Below are positions 1 through 7,486 of a stretch of DNA of 19,928 bases, piece by piece. The position numbers were made by a program, and so were the translations under genes. The stretch covers positions 1 through 19,928 of the forward strand of contig JANNMJ010000055.1 in assembly GCA_031397815.1 (NCBI GenBank), written 5' to 3'. The notes under the pieces are model-generated. The model was not told the origin of the DNA, did not search any database, and worked only from the letters and a program-made list of their open reading frames with translations. This DNA is from JANNMJ01 sp031397815. Lineage in GTDB: Bacteria > Bacteroidota > Bacteroidia > Cytophagales > Hymenobacteraceae. Positions within the stretch are counted from its first letter, which is position 1; each line of letters opens with the position of its first letter.

Positions 1-62
1 TGACCTACGCCGCAAAAAAGTTATCAAAGGTTCACAACCCCGACGCGCCGCAAAACCACGCC

Positions 63-983
63 TCAGCCGTTCGTGCGGTACAAATCCGTCAGTGCGCCTT
101 CCAGCGTCGGAAACTCCCACGTGAACCCGGCGGCGGTCAGGGCGGCCGGGGTGGCGCGCTGCGATGCCAGCACAATCCCCGCGCGCTCGGCGCCGAGGGC
201 CAGTTTCATCGCGAACGCGGGCACGTTTGGCAGCAACAAAGGGCGGTGCAGCTCGTCGGCGATGGCGCGGGTGAGGACGGCGTTTGTGGTCGGCGTGGGG
301 GCCGTGACGTTGTAAACCGCCGTGTAACGCTCATCGGTGAGGGCCGCGAAATAGGCGCGCGCCACATCGTGGATATGCACCCAGCTCACCCACTGCTTGC
401 CGCTGCCGAGGGCGGCGCCCGCCCCCAGTTTCACCGGCCGCGCAATTTCGGGAAGCGCGCCGCCCAGCGTGCTCAGCACCACGCCGAGGCGCATAATCGG
501 CACCCGCAGGCCGAGGGAGCGCAGGTCGACGGCGGCGGCTTCCCACTGACGGCAGACGTCGGCCAGGAAGTCCTCGCCCGGCGCCGGGGTGGCGCTGGTT
601 TCGGTCATGAGCTGGTCGTGACGGTCGCCGTAAACGCCGGTCGCCGACGTGGAAACCACCGTCCGGACGTGGTGACTGCCCGCTGCCAACGCCGTGCGCA
701 ACAGGCGCAGCCCGTCGACGCGGGAGGAGATGATTTCGCGCTTGCGCGCCTCGGTCCAGCGTTCATCGGCCACCCCGGCGCCCGCCAGATGCACGATGGC
801 ATCGGCCCAAAGCACCGCCGCCACGTCGAGCTTCCCGGCACTCGGGTTCCACGAAAAGGTTTGGTATTCGCTGCCCGACTTGCTGCCGCGCGAGAGGTGC
901 GCCACGGTGTGGCCCGCCGCCTTGAGCATCCGCGAAAGGTGCATGCCGACCAAGCCGGTGCCGCCGGTGATGAGAATATTCAT
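63..983 (-). CDS. TIGR01777-type NAD(P)-dependent epimerase/dehydratase
   Basis: This is an atypical short-chain dehydrogenase (306 aa) of the TIGR01777/YfcH type. The sequence shows the nucleotide-binding glycine motif GGTGLVG at residues 7-13, HLAGAG at 65-70, STSATGVYG at 111-119 and the family-typical WVSWVHIHD at 198-206. The C-terminal DUF1731-like segment (about 275-300) has the pattern ATPAALTAAGFTWEFPTL. I chose the ATG at 983 because the Rossmann strand MNILITGG starts there; the frame stays open upstream to 1049, but that extension has no family character. It lies 72 bases behind folE on the same strand and may be co-transcribed with it. The substrate of this family is not established; the homologue is often linked with cell-division inhibitor SulA annotations, which I do not follow. 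Family assignment is firm, function is not. Confidence 0.9.
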   Translation of the reverse strand: MNILITGGTGLVGMHLSRMLKAAGHTVAHLSRGSKSGSEYQTFSWNPSAGKLDVAAVLWADAIVHLAGAGVADERWTEARKREIISSRVDGLRLLRTALAAGSHHVRTVVSTSATGVYGDRHDQLMTETSATPAPGEDFLADVCRQWEAAAVDLRSLGLRVPIMRLGVVLSTLGGALPEIARPVKLGAGAALGSGKQWVSWVHIHDVARAYFAALTDERYTAVYNVTAPTPTTNAVLTRAIADELHRPLLLPNVPAFAMKLALGAERAGIVLASQRATPAALTAAGFTWEFPTLEGALTDLYRTNG

Positions 984-1055
984 GGCGAGAAGACGGAATG
1001 AGTGGAGTAGGAGGGAAGCGTAGGGTTCAGGATAGCCATAACCGCCCACCCGCCA

Positions 1056-1781
1056 CTACTTCCCGAGCATCCGCAGGAATTCTTTCCGCAGCTCGGCGCC
1101 GGGCGCCGCAAACTCGCCGCCGAAATCGGTGGTGATCGTCGAGGAGGTCGTGTCGTTTACGCCCCGGCTCATCACGCAGAGGTGGTCGGCTTCGATGAGC
1201 ACGGCCACGCTATCGGTGCCGAGGGTTTGGCGCAGCTCTTCGGCAATCTGCCGCGTCAGGCGCTCCTGCACCTGCGGCCGCCGGGCGTAATACTGCACCA
1301 CGCGGTTGAGCTTGGAAAGCCCGACTACGCGGTCGCCGGGCATATACGCCACGTGCGCCTTCCCGATAATCGGCACCAGATGATGCTCGCAGCACGAGAA
1401 GAGCGTGATATCGCGCTCGACGAGCATCTGATTGTACTCGTAGTGGTTCGAGAAGAGCTTGACGTTGGGGCGGTTCGCCGGGTCAAGCCCCCGAAACCAC
1501 TCCTGCACGTACATCTTCGCGACCCGCTTCGGGGTTCCGCGCAGCGAATCATCGGCGAGATCGAGGCCGAGGAGCTGCATGATTTCGGTAAAATGATGCT
1601 CGATTCCGGCGATTTTTTCATCGTCGGAGAGCGAAAAGGCATCCGGCCGCAGCGGCGTGCGGAGCGGTTCGGGCAGATGACCGTCGGGCAGGGCCGACGG
1701 GTCAAGGGTCAAATCGGGCGTGTTAGGCAAAGCGGCAAGGTTAAGCACCGGCGTATTCAACAAAGTTGCGTGGGGTTTCAT
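1056..1781 (-). CDS. folE: GTP cyclohydrolase I
   Basis: FolE converts GTP to 7,8-dihydroneopterin triphosphate, the first step towards folate, tetrahydropterins and (through QueD) queuosine. The 241-aa protein has the family zinc ligands in SCCEHHLVP (Cys131 and His134) and DHLCVMSRG (Cys202). It also has the conserved GLSKLNRVV (154-162) and the C-terminal STITTDFGG (214-222). The first 50 or so residues are a Pro/Leu-rich extension of the kind often seen in this family, so the ATG at 1781 is plausible. No other ATG precedes the conserved core, but a downstream GTG cannot be excluded. The start lies inside the preceding PTPS/QueD gene, giving a 41-base overlap. This suggests translational coupling and a shared pterin pathway. 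Confidence 0.96.
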   Translation of the reverse strand: MKPHATLLNTPVLNLAALPNTPDLTLDPSALPDGHLPEPLRTPLRPDAFSLSDDEKIAGIEHHFTEIMQLLGLDLADDSLRGTPKRVAKMYVQEWFRGLDPANRPNVKLFSNHYEYNQMLVERDITLFSCCEHHLVPIIGKAHVAYMPGDRVVGLSKLNRVVQYYARRPQVQERLTRQIAEELRQTLGTDSVAVLIEADHLCVMSRGVNDTTSSTITTDFGGEFAAPGAELRKEFLRMLGK

Positions 1782-2151
1782 AAAGCGTCACGTGCAGCCG
1801 CAACGATTCGGGCAGCACGGCGCGCAGCCGACGCCAAATCACCCCGACGATATTTTCGGCCGTGGGGTTGAGGTGACGGAAATCGTCGGTATCGAGGTTG
1901 AGATTGCGGTGGTCGTACCGGTCCAGAATCTCGGCTTTAATGAGCTGGCTGAGGGCTTTGAGGTCGATGACGTACCCCGTTTCCGGGTCCGGCTCGCCTG
2001 TCAGCCTCACTTCCAGCTCATAATTGTGCCCGTGGTAGTTCGGATTCGCACAAACCCCGAATACCTGTTGGTTCTGCTCATCCGACCAATCAGGCCGGAA
2101 TAAACGATGTGCGGCGTTGAAGTGCTCGCGCCGTCCGACAGTTACTTGCAT
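1741..2151 (-). CDS. queD: 6-pyruvoyl-tetrahydropterin / 6-carboxytetrahydropterin synthase family protein
   Basis: This 136-aa enzyme of the PTPS/QueD fold acts on the product of FolE. Zinc ligands are His15 (in FNAAHRL) and His40 and His42 (in NYHGHNY). The catalytic Cys is Cys34, the catalytic pair Asp80-His81 lies in YDHRNLNLD, and the conserved Glu125 is in YETPRN. The Cys-to-HGH spacing (CANPNYHGHNY) matches the animal PTPS pattern as I recall it, rather than the shorter CxxxHGH of Escherichia coli QueD. The product could therefore be 6-pyruvoyl-tetrahydropterin, 6-carboxytetrahydropterin, or both. The symbol follows common bacterial annotation. The ATG at 2151 is chosen because MQVTVGRREHFNAAH is the expected N-terminus; the frame is open upstream to 2238 without family similarity. 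It is the first gene of the pterin cluster. Confidence 0.9.
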   Translation of the reverse strand: MQVTVGRREHFNAAHRLFRPDWSDEQNQQVFGVCANPNYHGHNYELEVRLTGEPDPETGYVIDLKALSQLIKAEILDRYDHRNLNLDTDDFRHLNPTAENIVGVIWRRLRAVLPESLRLHVTLYETPRNFVEYAGA

Positions 2152-2372
2152 AGGGCGCTTCAACCCAGTGGCGCGGCTTTTGTTCCGCCGCCACCTCGCT
2201 GCACGGAAACGACAGCGATTGGTTAGTTTTGGCCCCACGCAGTCGGCGCACGGTTATCGCATTGTTACAGCACGGCCCTTTTGCGGGCGCTTGCCCTTCG
2301 CTTCCCCGCGCGGTTCGGCCTACGGGTCATCAGGATTCCCTTCTTTTTCTTTGCCTACCTCACGTTTTTTCG

Positions 2373-3080
2373 ATGCGAAACACTTTTCTCTCCCTGCTTC
2401 TCTTGTGTTTGGCGCTCACGTGGCCCGCAATGGCGCAGAAATCGCCGGTCGATGAATCGGATATGTCAATTGAGGGCATTCCGCGTAAAGGCCAGCGCGT
2501 TATCGTGCAGCTCGACTCCAAGGCCGTTGAGCTGGCGTGGCTCAAGCAGCTCAACGAGCGCGTGGGTAAGGTGACGAACAAAAAGGGCGTCTACTACATC
2601 AACACCGCGATGATTGATGCGATTTCGAAGACGCCGATGCGCCTCATCTCCCGCGTCGATCCCACCTCGATGGGTACGGCCGTGTGGTGGTCGCTAGATT
2701 TGGGGAACGCTTACTTAGGGAAAGACGCGACGCCGGTTCAGTACCGCGAAGCCGAGAAATATCTCAAGGATTTCGCCCGTCAGCTCTACCGCGACGATAT
2801 CGCTCTGCAAGTGCTGGAAGCCGAAAAGGCCCTGAAAATCTCGCAGGACAACCACGTCGGCGTCATCAAGGAATCCGACGAAACCAAGAAAGCCGTCGAG
2901 CGTAACAAGGTGCGGAAGGCTGAAATCGAAGCTCTGATTGCCCAGAACGCCGCCGAGCTGCTCCAGCTCAACAACGCCCTCGAAGACAACCTGAAGAAGC
3001 AGGAAGCCGCCCGCGCCGATATCGTCGCGAAGCGCGTAGCCCTCGAAGCCGTCAAGGATAAAGTCAATAAGATCGAGTAG
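2373..3080 (+). CDS. secreted protein with C-terminal coiled coil, function unknown
   Basis: I do not recognise a named family for this 235-aa protein. The N-terminus is a clear Sec signal peptide (hydrophobic run LSLLLLCLALTWP) with probable cleavage after AMA at residue 21. The middle (about 30-130) is a small mixed domain with motifs such as VGKVTNKKGVYYINTAM. Residues from about 140 to the end are highly charged and rich in Ala, Glu, Lys and Leu, with heptad-like spacing typical of a long coiled coil. It is probably periplasmic. The start is chosen at the ATG at 2373 because the signal peptide begins there; the open frame upstream is not protein-like. A TAGTTTTG at 2224-2231 fits the Bacteroidota -7 consensus on this strand, but no good TTG lies at the right distance, so a promoter there is uncertain. 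The gene ends just before a bidirectional terminator. Confidence 0.85.
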   Translation: MRNTFLSLLLLCLALTWPAMAQKSPVDESDMSIEGIPRKGQRVIVQLDSKAVELAWLKQLNERVGKVTNKKGVYYINTAMIDAISKTPMRLISRVDPTSMGTAVWWSLDLGNAYLGKDATPVQYREAEKYLKDFARQLYRDDIALQVLEAEKALKISQDNHVGVIKESDETKKAVERNKVRKAEIEALIAQNAAELLQLNNALEDNLKKQEAARADIVAKRVALEAVKDKVNKIE

Positions 3081-3135
3081 CTCTTACTGCTGTTTTTTCC
3101 GGCGATTCATTCGTCGGAAACCTCGCCTCAAACCA

Positions 3136-3175
3136 AAACCGCCCGCCGATTCCAGTGTGAATCGGCGGGCGGTTT
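3136..3175. terminator. bidirectional intrinsic terminator between convergent genes
   Basis: A perfect inverted repeat has arms at 3136-3152 and 3159-3175 (17 base pairs, GC-rich core, 6-base loop). It is flanked by A/T on both sides: AAACC opens the left arm and GGTTT closes the right arm. It sits in the 130-base gap between the convergent coiled-coil protein gene and the M1 peptidase gene, so it can end transcription from both sides. Confidence 0.85.
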
Positions 3176-3210
3176 GCGTTGGGGGTAATCGGAAGGAAGC
3201 CGGGAACCGC

Positions 3211-6200
3211 TTATTTCTGCAACACTCCCCGAAGCTGCCGCTCCGGCACCAGCTTTTCGAGGTGAAGCGAGAACCGCAGATTCGACGATAAATCGCTGAA
3301 CGATTTTGGGGTGTTATCGGCGTAGTTCGAGCCGACCAGCGGCACGTACATCCGCAGCGCATCACCGAGCAGCGGCACAACGAAGCCGGCGCCGTAATAC
3401 GTCTGCGTGCCGCCGGAGCCGGTGCTGGAAGGCGTGGCACCAATATCGCCGTAGACGGTACCCGAAATCTTCGGAATTTGCACTTCCAGATTGGCCGTGG
3501 TGAGCCAGTTGTTGCTCAGCACCGGCACCCACGCGTGGAAGCCGCCGTCGCGGTCGTCGGTTTGGCGCGGCCCGGCTTGCAGCATCCGCGAGATCTGCGA
3601 GCGGTCGAGGAAAACGGTTTCGCGCAGGTAATCCGGTGAACCGCTCAGGCCGAGGTAGAAATAATCCTGCGTCTTGCCGAAGATTTTTCCACCGAAAAGC
3701 CGCAGAGTAATGGCTTTTTTCTTCGCATAAAACTGCTCGAACCGAATCGCTAGCTTGCCCACATTGGCGCCGTCGAAGCCGGTTTTAGGGCCGAGGCGCT
3801 CAGTCAGCGCCGTTGCGTAGTAGTTCTCGAACCGCGCCTGAGCCGTGACGCGGCGCAGCGCATTGCCGTAGCTCACCTGATAGCGCCCCCAGCGGGCACC
3901 GCCAAAGCCGCCGTCAGAAGTATTGAGCGGCCCCGGGTCGCGCCGCACGAGCGTGATGCCCAACGACGCTTCCTGCGCCGCCGCGCGTGGCGTGGCTTGG
4001 CGGAAGCGCAGCGTCAGCGAAGGCTCCAGCTTCAGGTATTCCTGAAAACGCGCCACCCGCGCCGCCGTCACCGTTTCCGACAGTAAGCCCGTGCCGAGAA
4101 TCGAATACGCCAGCTCGCCGTACCCATTCACTTCGTTGCGGTTGAACGAGTACATCGGCGCGGCAATAAACCGAACGCGCCGCTGCACCAAGCTGGAGTT
4201 CGAGAGATAAACCCCCGCCATAAACTTATCCGACGTGTTGGCGCCCACCAGCGGCGCCCACGTAATGGACGTGCGGTCCCAGCGCTCCAGACTTAGCAGC
4301 GGTTGCAGCTTAATCGGGTTCCACGACCGTAGCGGGCCTTTGAGGCGCATCCGGTCGTCGGCGCGGCGGACGGTGGGCACCAGATATTTTGGGTCGACTA
4401 CGATGCTCGTCGCCGCCGGATCTTTCGGCAGGCTGATGATGCCTTGGTCGCGGAAGAGCGGCGTCCAGCGCTGCGCCAACACGCGGCCCTGCGCGTCCAC
4501 CGTCGCGACGGGGACGGTAATCAGCGAATCGCTGTTGTTGAGAATCCGGACGCGGATAGAGTCTTCCACCCGCAGCCGCGTCACCGCCACATCAGGCCGA
4601 ATCAGCGTTGTGAGCTGATCGCGGAAGAACCACGCCTGATCTTGCCCGCTGCGCTCATTGAAAACGCGCAGAATATCGGCTGGCTGCGGATGCCGGAACT
4701 GCCACGCCCGGTAATAGGCGTGCATACAGGAATCGAAGCGCGCCTGCCCGAGGTATGCCGCCAGATAGCGCAGCTCGGCGGGAGTGCGGTAATAAACGTC
4801 GGCGCCGTAATTGATCGAGTGGAAATCGGTGCTACGGCCACCTACCGGCTGATTGAGGCCCCGGCTGGTCGTCACCGACCACAGCAGGTCGTTGAGCGCA
4901 TAGGGCGGAATGCCGTCGGCACCGAACGTGCGCAGCGCTTTATCATTCACTCCAAACGAATTGGTTTTGCCCGCTTCCGCCGCCGGACGGCCTTTGGCCA
5001 CAGCGGCGGTAATAGCCCGAAGCGAGTCAAGTGGCTGTTTTACCCGATTTTCCGTGTAGGAATTTATTCCTTCGTCCATCCACGGATAATCCCGCTCGTT
5101 GGAGCCCAAAATTCCCATAAACCAGTTATGCCCGACCTCATGCACGATGGCGCTCGGCTCGGTAATCGTGATCATTGGGTACTCCATTCCGCCGGTTCCG
5201 GGGCCGAGCGGCCCGGCTAAGGCCGTAGCGGCACTGTACGGATATTCGCCGACGAGCTTCGAATAGCCGAGAATCGCTGCGTCGATATCGCCCCGGTATT
5301 TCAGCCACTCTTCGGCCGCGCCGGCGCTAAAATACAGCCACGTCGTGACGCGGCGCCCCGATTGCGGTAGCGTCACGCCGCTTTTCAGCACCTGATAACG
5401 CTTATCGGCGAACCACGCAAAATCGTGAACCCGATCCTGCACGTAACGCAGGGTTTTTAATCGAGCGCTGCTGGCCGGGGTTTTTTCCGGCTCCGGCTTG
5501 TTGCGGGCGCGCTTGACTTTCGGTCCAAAACCTTCCGCCCCTTTTTCTGCCTTTTTAGCGCCCAAAACGGCCAACGAATCCAAGTAGGCTACTTCCGAAG
5601 GCGTTTGCAGCTCACCGGTAGCGCCCACCACGTAGTTGGCAGGAAGGGTAATGCTGACGTCGAACGACCCGTATTCCGAATAAAACTCGCCCTGATCCAA
5701 GTACGGCATCGGGTGCCAACCGGCGCGGTCGTAGACGGCGGGTTTGGGGTACCACTGCGTAATCTGGTAGCTCTGGCCTTCGTGACCGCCGCGGCTCCAC
5801 GTCTTCGGCAGCTTCACCCGAAACGGCGTGCTGATGACAACTTGTGCGCCCGGCGCCAGCGGCTTCGGCAGCACCAGCTTGGCCATATCGGGGCTGGTAG
5901 GCGAGTATTCGAGCCGCGCCGGAGCGCCATCGACGGTAAACGCCAGCCCGTCGATGAAGCCGCGCGTGGAATCGGCGGCAAATTGAAACTCTAACGAGCC
6001 GCTTTCGAGCCGCTGACGGGCGAACGCCGTGCGCGTATCGCGGTAGGCGTTCGGCCAGAGGTGAAACCAGATAAAGGTGAGCGTTTCCGGCGAGCGGTTC
6101 GCGTATGTCAGCTCTTCGGTAGCCCGTAGCTCGTGCTTACGGTCGTCGAGCTGCACCTGAATCCGGTAGTCGACCTGCTGTTGCCAATACGGCGCCGTAG

Positions 6201-6330
6201 CCGCCGCCATTGCTTGATCCAGCGTTTGGCTTTGCGCCGGCAGACCGGTGCCGAACAGCACGGCGGTCGAGAGGGAAAACGTGGCGACGCGCCCTAAGCG
6301 GATGGCGCCACGCAAAAGAACATGCTTCAT
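3211..6330 (-). CDS. M1 family metallopeptidase with predicted outer-membrane beta-barrel-like C-terminus
   Basis: This 1039-aa protein is a gluzincin aminopeptidase of family M1. An N-terminal hydrophobic segment (about 10-30) ends near PAQSQ, which looks like a signal peptide. Residues 50-250 match the M1 N-terminal beta domain. The exopeptidase motif is GGMEYP (380-385), replacing the classical GAMEN. The zinc site is HEVGH with ligands His397 and His401, base Glu398 and third ligand Glu420 in WMDEGINSY. Tyr508 or Tyr513 in NYGADVYY may be the catalytic tyrosine. From about residue 670 the sequence turns into alternating beta strands with aromatic girdles (for example FMAGVYLSN, GYGELAYSI and LRFSLHLEKL at the end), like an outer-membrane barrel; that reading is my inference. 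Typical soluble M1 enzymes are shorter (about 600-900 aa). Upstream, TACTTTCG at 6348-6355 (minus) is one base from the Bacteroidota -7 element. Confidence 0.93.
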   Translation of the reverse strand: MKHVLLRGAIRLGRVATFSLSTAVLFGTGLPAQSQTLDQAMAAATAPYWQQQVDYRIQVQLDDRKHELRATEELTYANRSPETLTFIWFHLWPNAYRDTRTAFARQRLESGSLEFQFAADSTRGFIDGLAFTVDGAPARLEYSPTSPDMAKLVLPKPLAPGAQVVISTPFRVKLPKTWSRGGHEGQSYQITQWYPKPAVYDRAGWHPMPYLDQGEFYSEYGSFDVSITLPANYVVGATGELQTPSEVAYLDSLAVLGAKKAEKGAEGFGPKVKRARNKPEPEKTPASSARLKTLRYVQDRVHDFAWFADKRYQVLKSGVTLPQSGRRVTTWLYFSAGAAEEWLKYRGDIDAAILGYSKLVGEYPYSAATALAGPLGPGTGGMEYPMITITEPSAIVHEVGHNWFMGILGSNERDYPWMDEGINSYTENRVKQPLDSLRAITAAVAKGRPAAEAGKTNSFGVNDKALRTFGADGIPPYALNDLLWSVTTSRGLNQPVGGRSTDFHSINYGADVYYRTPAELRYLAAYLGQARFDSCMHAYYRAWQFRHPQPADILRVFNERSGQDQAWFFRDQLTTLIRPDVAVTRLRVEDSIRVRILNNSDSLITVPVATVDAQGRVLAQRWTPLFRDQGIISLPKDPAATSIVVDPKYLVPTVRRADDRMRLKGPLRSWNPIKLQPLLSLERWDRTSITWAPLVGANTSDKFMAGVYLSNSSLVQRRVRFIAAPMYSFNRNEVNGYGELAYSILGTGLLSETVTAARVARFQEYLKLEPSLTLRFRQATPRAAAQEASLGITLVRRDPGPLNTSDGGFGGARWGRYQVSYGNALRRVTAQARFENYYATALTERLGPKTGFDGANVGKLAIRFEQFYAKKKAITLRLFGGKIFGKTQDYFYLGLSGSPDYLRETVFLDRSQISRMLQAGPRQTDDRDGGFHAWVPVLSNNWLTTANLEVQIPKISGTVYGDIGATPSSTGSGGTQTYYGAGFVVPLLGDALRMYVPLVGSNYADNTPKSFSDLSSNLRFSLHLEKLVPERQLRGVLQK

Positions 6331-6460
6331 TCGGGAGTTTTACAGCCCGAAAGTACGACCCTCTGCGCAGCGAATTCGGGGCAAGGGGCAGAATCAGTAG
6401 CTTCCTATACCGTAGCTTATTCGGGGCCCCCGCTCTCGGCGGCGAGTTAAAGCGGAAATA

Positions 6461-6688
6461 TTATTGTCCGAAACGACGGGCATCGCGGCGCTGCTGCCGA
6501 ATTTCCCAACGGTTGCGGCCCATCGATTCCATACGGCGCGATTTGATGCGTTGGCGCTGCTCGCGCATCTCGGTCAGGTACGCGCGGTGGGCACGTCCGG
6601 CACGGGAAACATCGCTCGCGGGAGCCGTAAAAGAGATCAGCATCGTAGCGATAAACAGCGTAGTAGCGGAGAGAAGCGAAAATTTCAT
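6461..6688 (-). CDS. small basic secreted protein, function unknown
   Basis: This 75-aa protein has a signal peptide (MKFSLLSATTLFIATMLISF) with probable cleavage after APA at residue 24. The mature part, about 50 residues, is strongly basic: many Arg, with clusters such as RQRIKSRRMES and RQQRRDARRFG, and no Cys. It is probably helical. I know no family for it. The start is the ATG that opens the signal peptide. It lies 130 bases upstream of the M1 peptidase on the same strand and could share its transcript, but a near-consensus -7 element in between suggests separate promoters. That a short open frame carries both a textbook signal peptide and a stop directly after a coherent charged domain argues that it is real. 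Confidence 0.65.
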   Translation of the reverse strand: MKFSLLSATTLFIATMLISFTAPASDVSRAGRAHRAYLTEMREQRQRIKSRRMESMGRNRWEIRQQRRDARRFGQ

Positions 6689-6995
6689 CTTGGTCTGTCA
6701 GGGTTTTTGTTGTGGTTGACGATGCAAAATTGGTGGGTCCTTTTCAGTGGTAGAATATATTTTCGATGAACTTGGTATTTGTTCCCGTGAACGGCGCTTT
6801 TCTGGTAGTGAGCGTTTGCGGGACGTGGTGAAATCTGGGGTTTGAATACGAGTTTTTAGGGACGAGGGCGTCGGGCTTTTATGGATTTGACCAGCTTCTT
6901 CAGAATCGCTAAAACGCAAGAAAGCCGGTCTTCCCGTAGGAAAACCGGCTTTCTGGTTCGCACACGCTCGACCCAAGGGGCCGAAGCGATTTGAC
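6689..6995. other. intergenic region between rplS and the small secreted protein gene
   Basis: This 307-base gap has no convincing gene. Its rplS-proximal part (6919-6954) holds an intrinsic terminator listed separately. The rest is of lower GC near 6740-6780, where the promoter of the small secreted protein gene is expected. I could not find a full Bacteroidota promoter there: CAATTTTG at minus-strand position about 6730 is one base off the -7 consensus and lacks a TTG partner. Confidence 0.5.
6919..6954 (-). terminator. intrinsic terminator after rplS
   Basis: An inverted repeat has arms AGAAAGCCGGT (6919-6929) and ACCGGCTTTCT (6944-6954), 11 base pairs. After one mismatch it is extended by four inner pairs (TTCC with GGAA) around a 4-base loop. 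On the minus strand it is followed by a T-containing stretch (TGCGTTTTA). It lies 41 bases past the rplS stop, so it probably ends the ribosomal operon. Confidence 0.8.
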
Positions 6996-7352
6996 TTATG
7001 CTTTGCGCTCTTTGATACGCGCCTGCTTGCCCGAAAGGCCGCGCAGGTAGAAGAGGCGAGCACGCCGAACGACGCCGCGACGGACGAGCTCGATCTTTTC
7101 GATGTTTGGCGACAGCAGTGGGAAGATCCGCTCGGTGCCGATCTGGTTCGACACTTTCCGGACCGTGAAGGTCTCACCGTTGGAGTTTGGGTTGCGGCGC
7201 TGAAGCACCACGCCCTGGAATTGCTGGATACGCTCCTTGTTGCCCTCGCGGATTTTCACGTGGACATTGACCGTGTCGCCGGCGGCGAACGGGGGGAACG
7301 AGGCGCGACGCTCGCGGCCTTCCTGGTTGATAAAATCGAGATGAACGCTCAT
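6996..7352 (-). CDS. rplS: 50S ribosomal protein L19
   Basis: L19 is a large-subunit protein at the 30S-50S interface. The 118-aa product shows the family patterns FAAGDTVNVHVKIREGNKERIQ, FQGVV, NGETFTVRKVS, GIGTERIFPL-like NQIGTERIFPL and the basic C-terminus RGVVRRARLFYLRGLSGKQARIKERKA; length is normal. The ATG at 7352 is chosen because MSVHLDFINQE is the expected start; the upstream in-frame ATG at 7388 would add 12 unrelated residues. It is the last gene of the rpsP-rimM-trmD-rplS block, but a full promoter lies in the 134-base gap behind trmD, so it can be transcribed on its own. An intrinsic terminator follows. Confidence 0.97.
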   Translation of the reverse strand: MSVHLDFINQEGRERRASFPPFAAGDTVNVHVKIREGNKERIQQFQGVVLQRRNPNSNGETFTVRKVSNQIGTERIFPLLSPNIEKIELVRRGVVRRARLFYLRGLSGKQARIKERKA

Positions 7353-7445
7353 CGCAAAATAGTGCGGGTTGGCCGGGCATCCGCGCACTGGGGAGAGGCC
7401 CGTTGATGGGAGAAAACGAATCGGATCCCTTTAACAGTCACCGAT

Positions 7446-7484
7446 TCGGGGCGCAAAAGTACGGCAACTTTCTGGAGAAAGCAA
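7446..7484 (-). promoter_or_regulatory. Bacteroidota-type promoter of rplS
   Basis: On the minus strand a TTG (7482-7484) is followed after exactly 20 bases by TACTTTTG (7454-7461). This matches the Bacteroidota primary sigma consensus (TTG, 19-23 bases, TAnnTTTG) without mismatch. Transcription would start near 7446, giving a leader of roughly 95 bases before the rplS ATG. It begins only three bases past the trmD coding end. Confidence 0.75.
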
Positions 7485-7486
7485 GT

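Noticed and set aside
246..1001. Long open frame on the plus strand opposite the epimerase gene
   Set aside because: It lies wholly antisense to a gene with clear family motifs, its translation is rich in Arg, His and Gly without domain character, and such frames are expected in GC-rich coding DNA.
6698..7177. Minus-strand open frame overlapping rplS in another frame
   Set aside because: It crosses the rplS terminator and half of rplS, and its translation is Ser/Arg-rich without structure.
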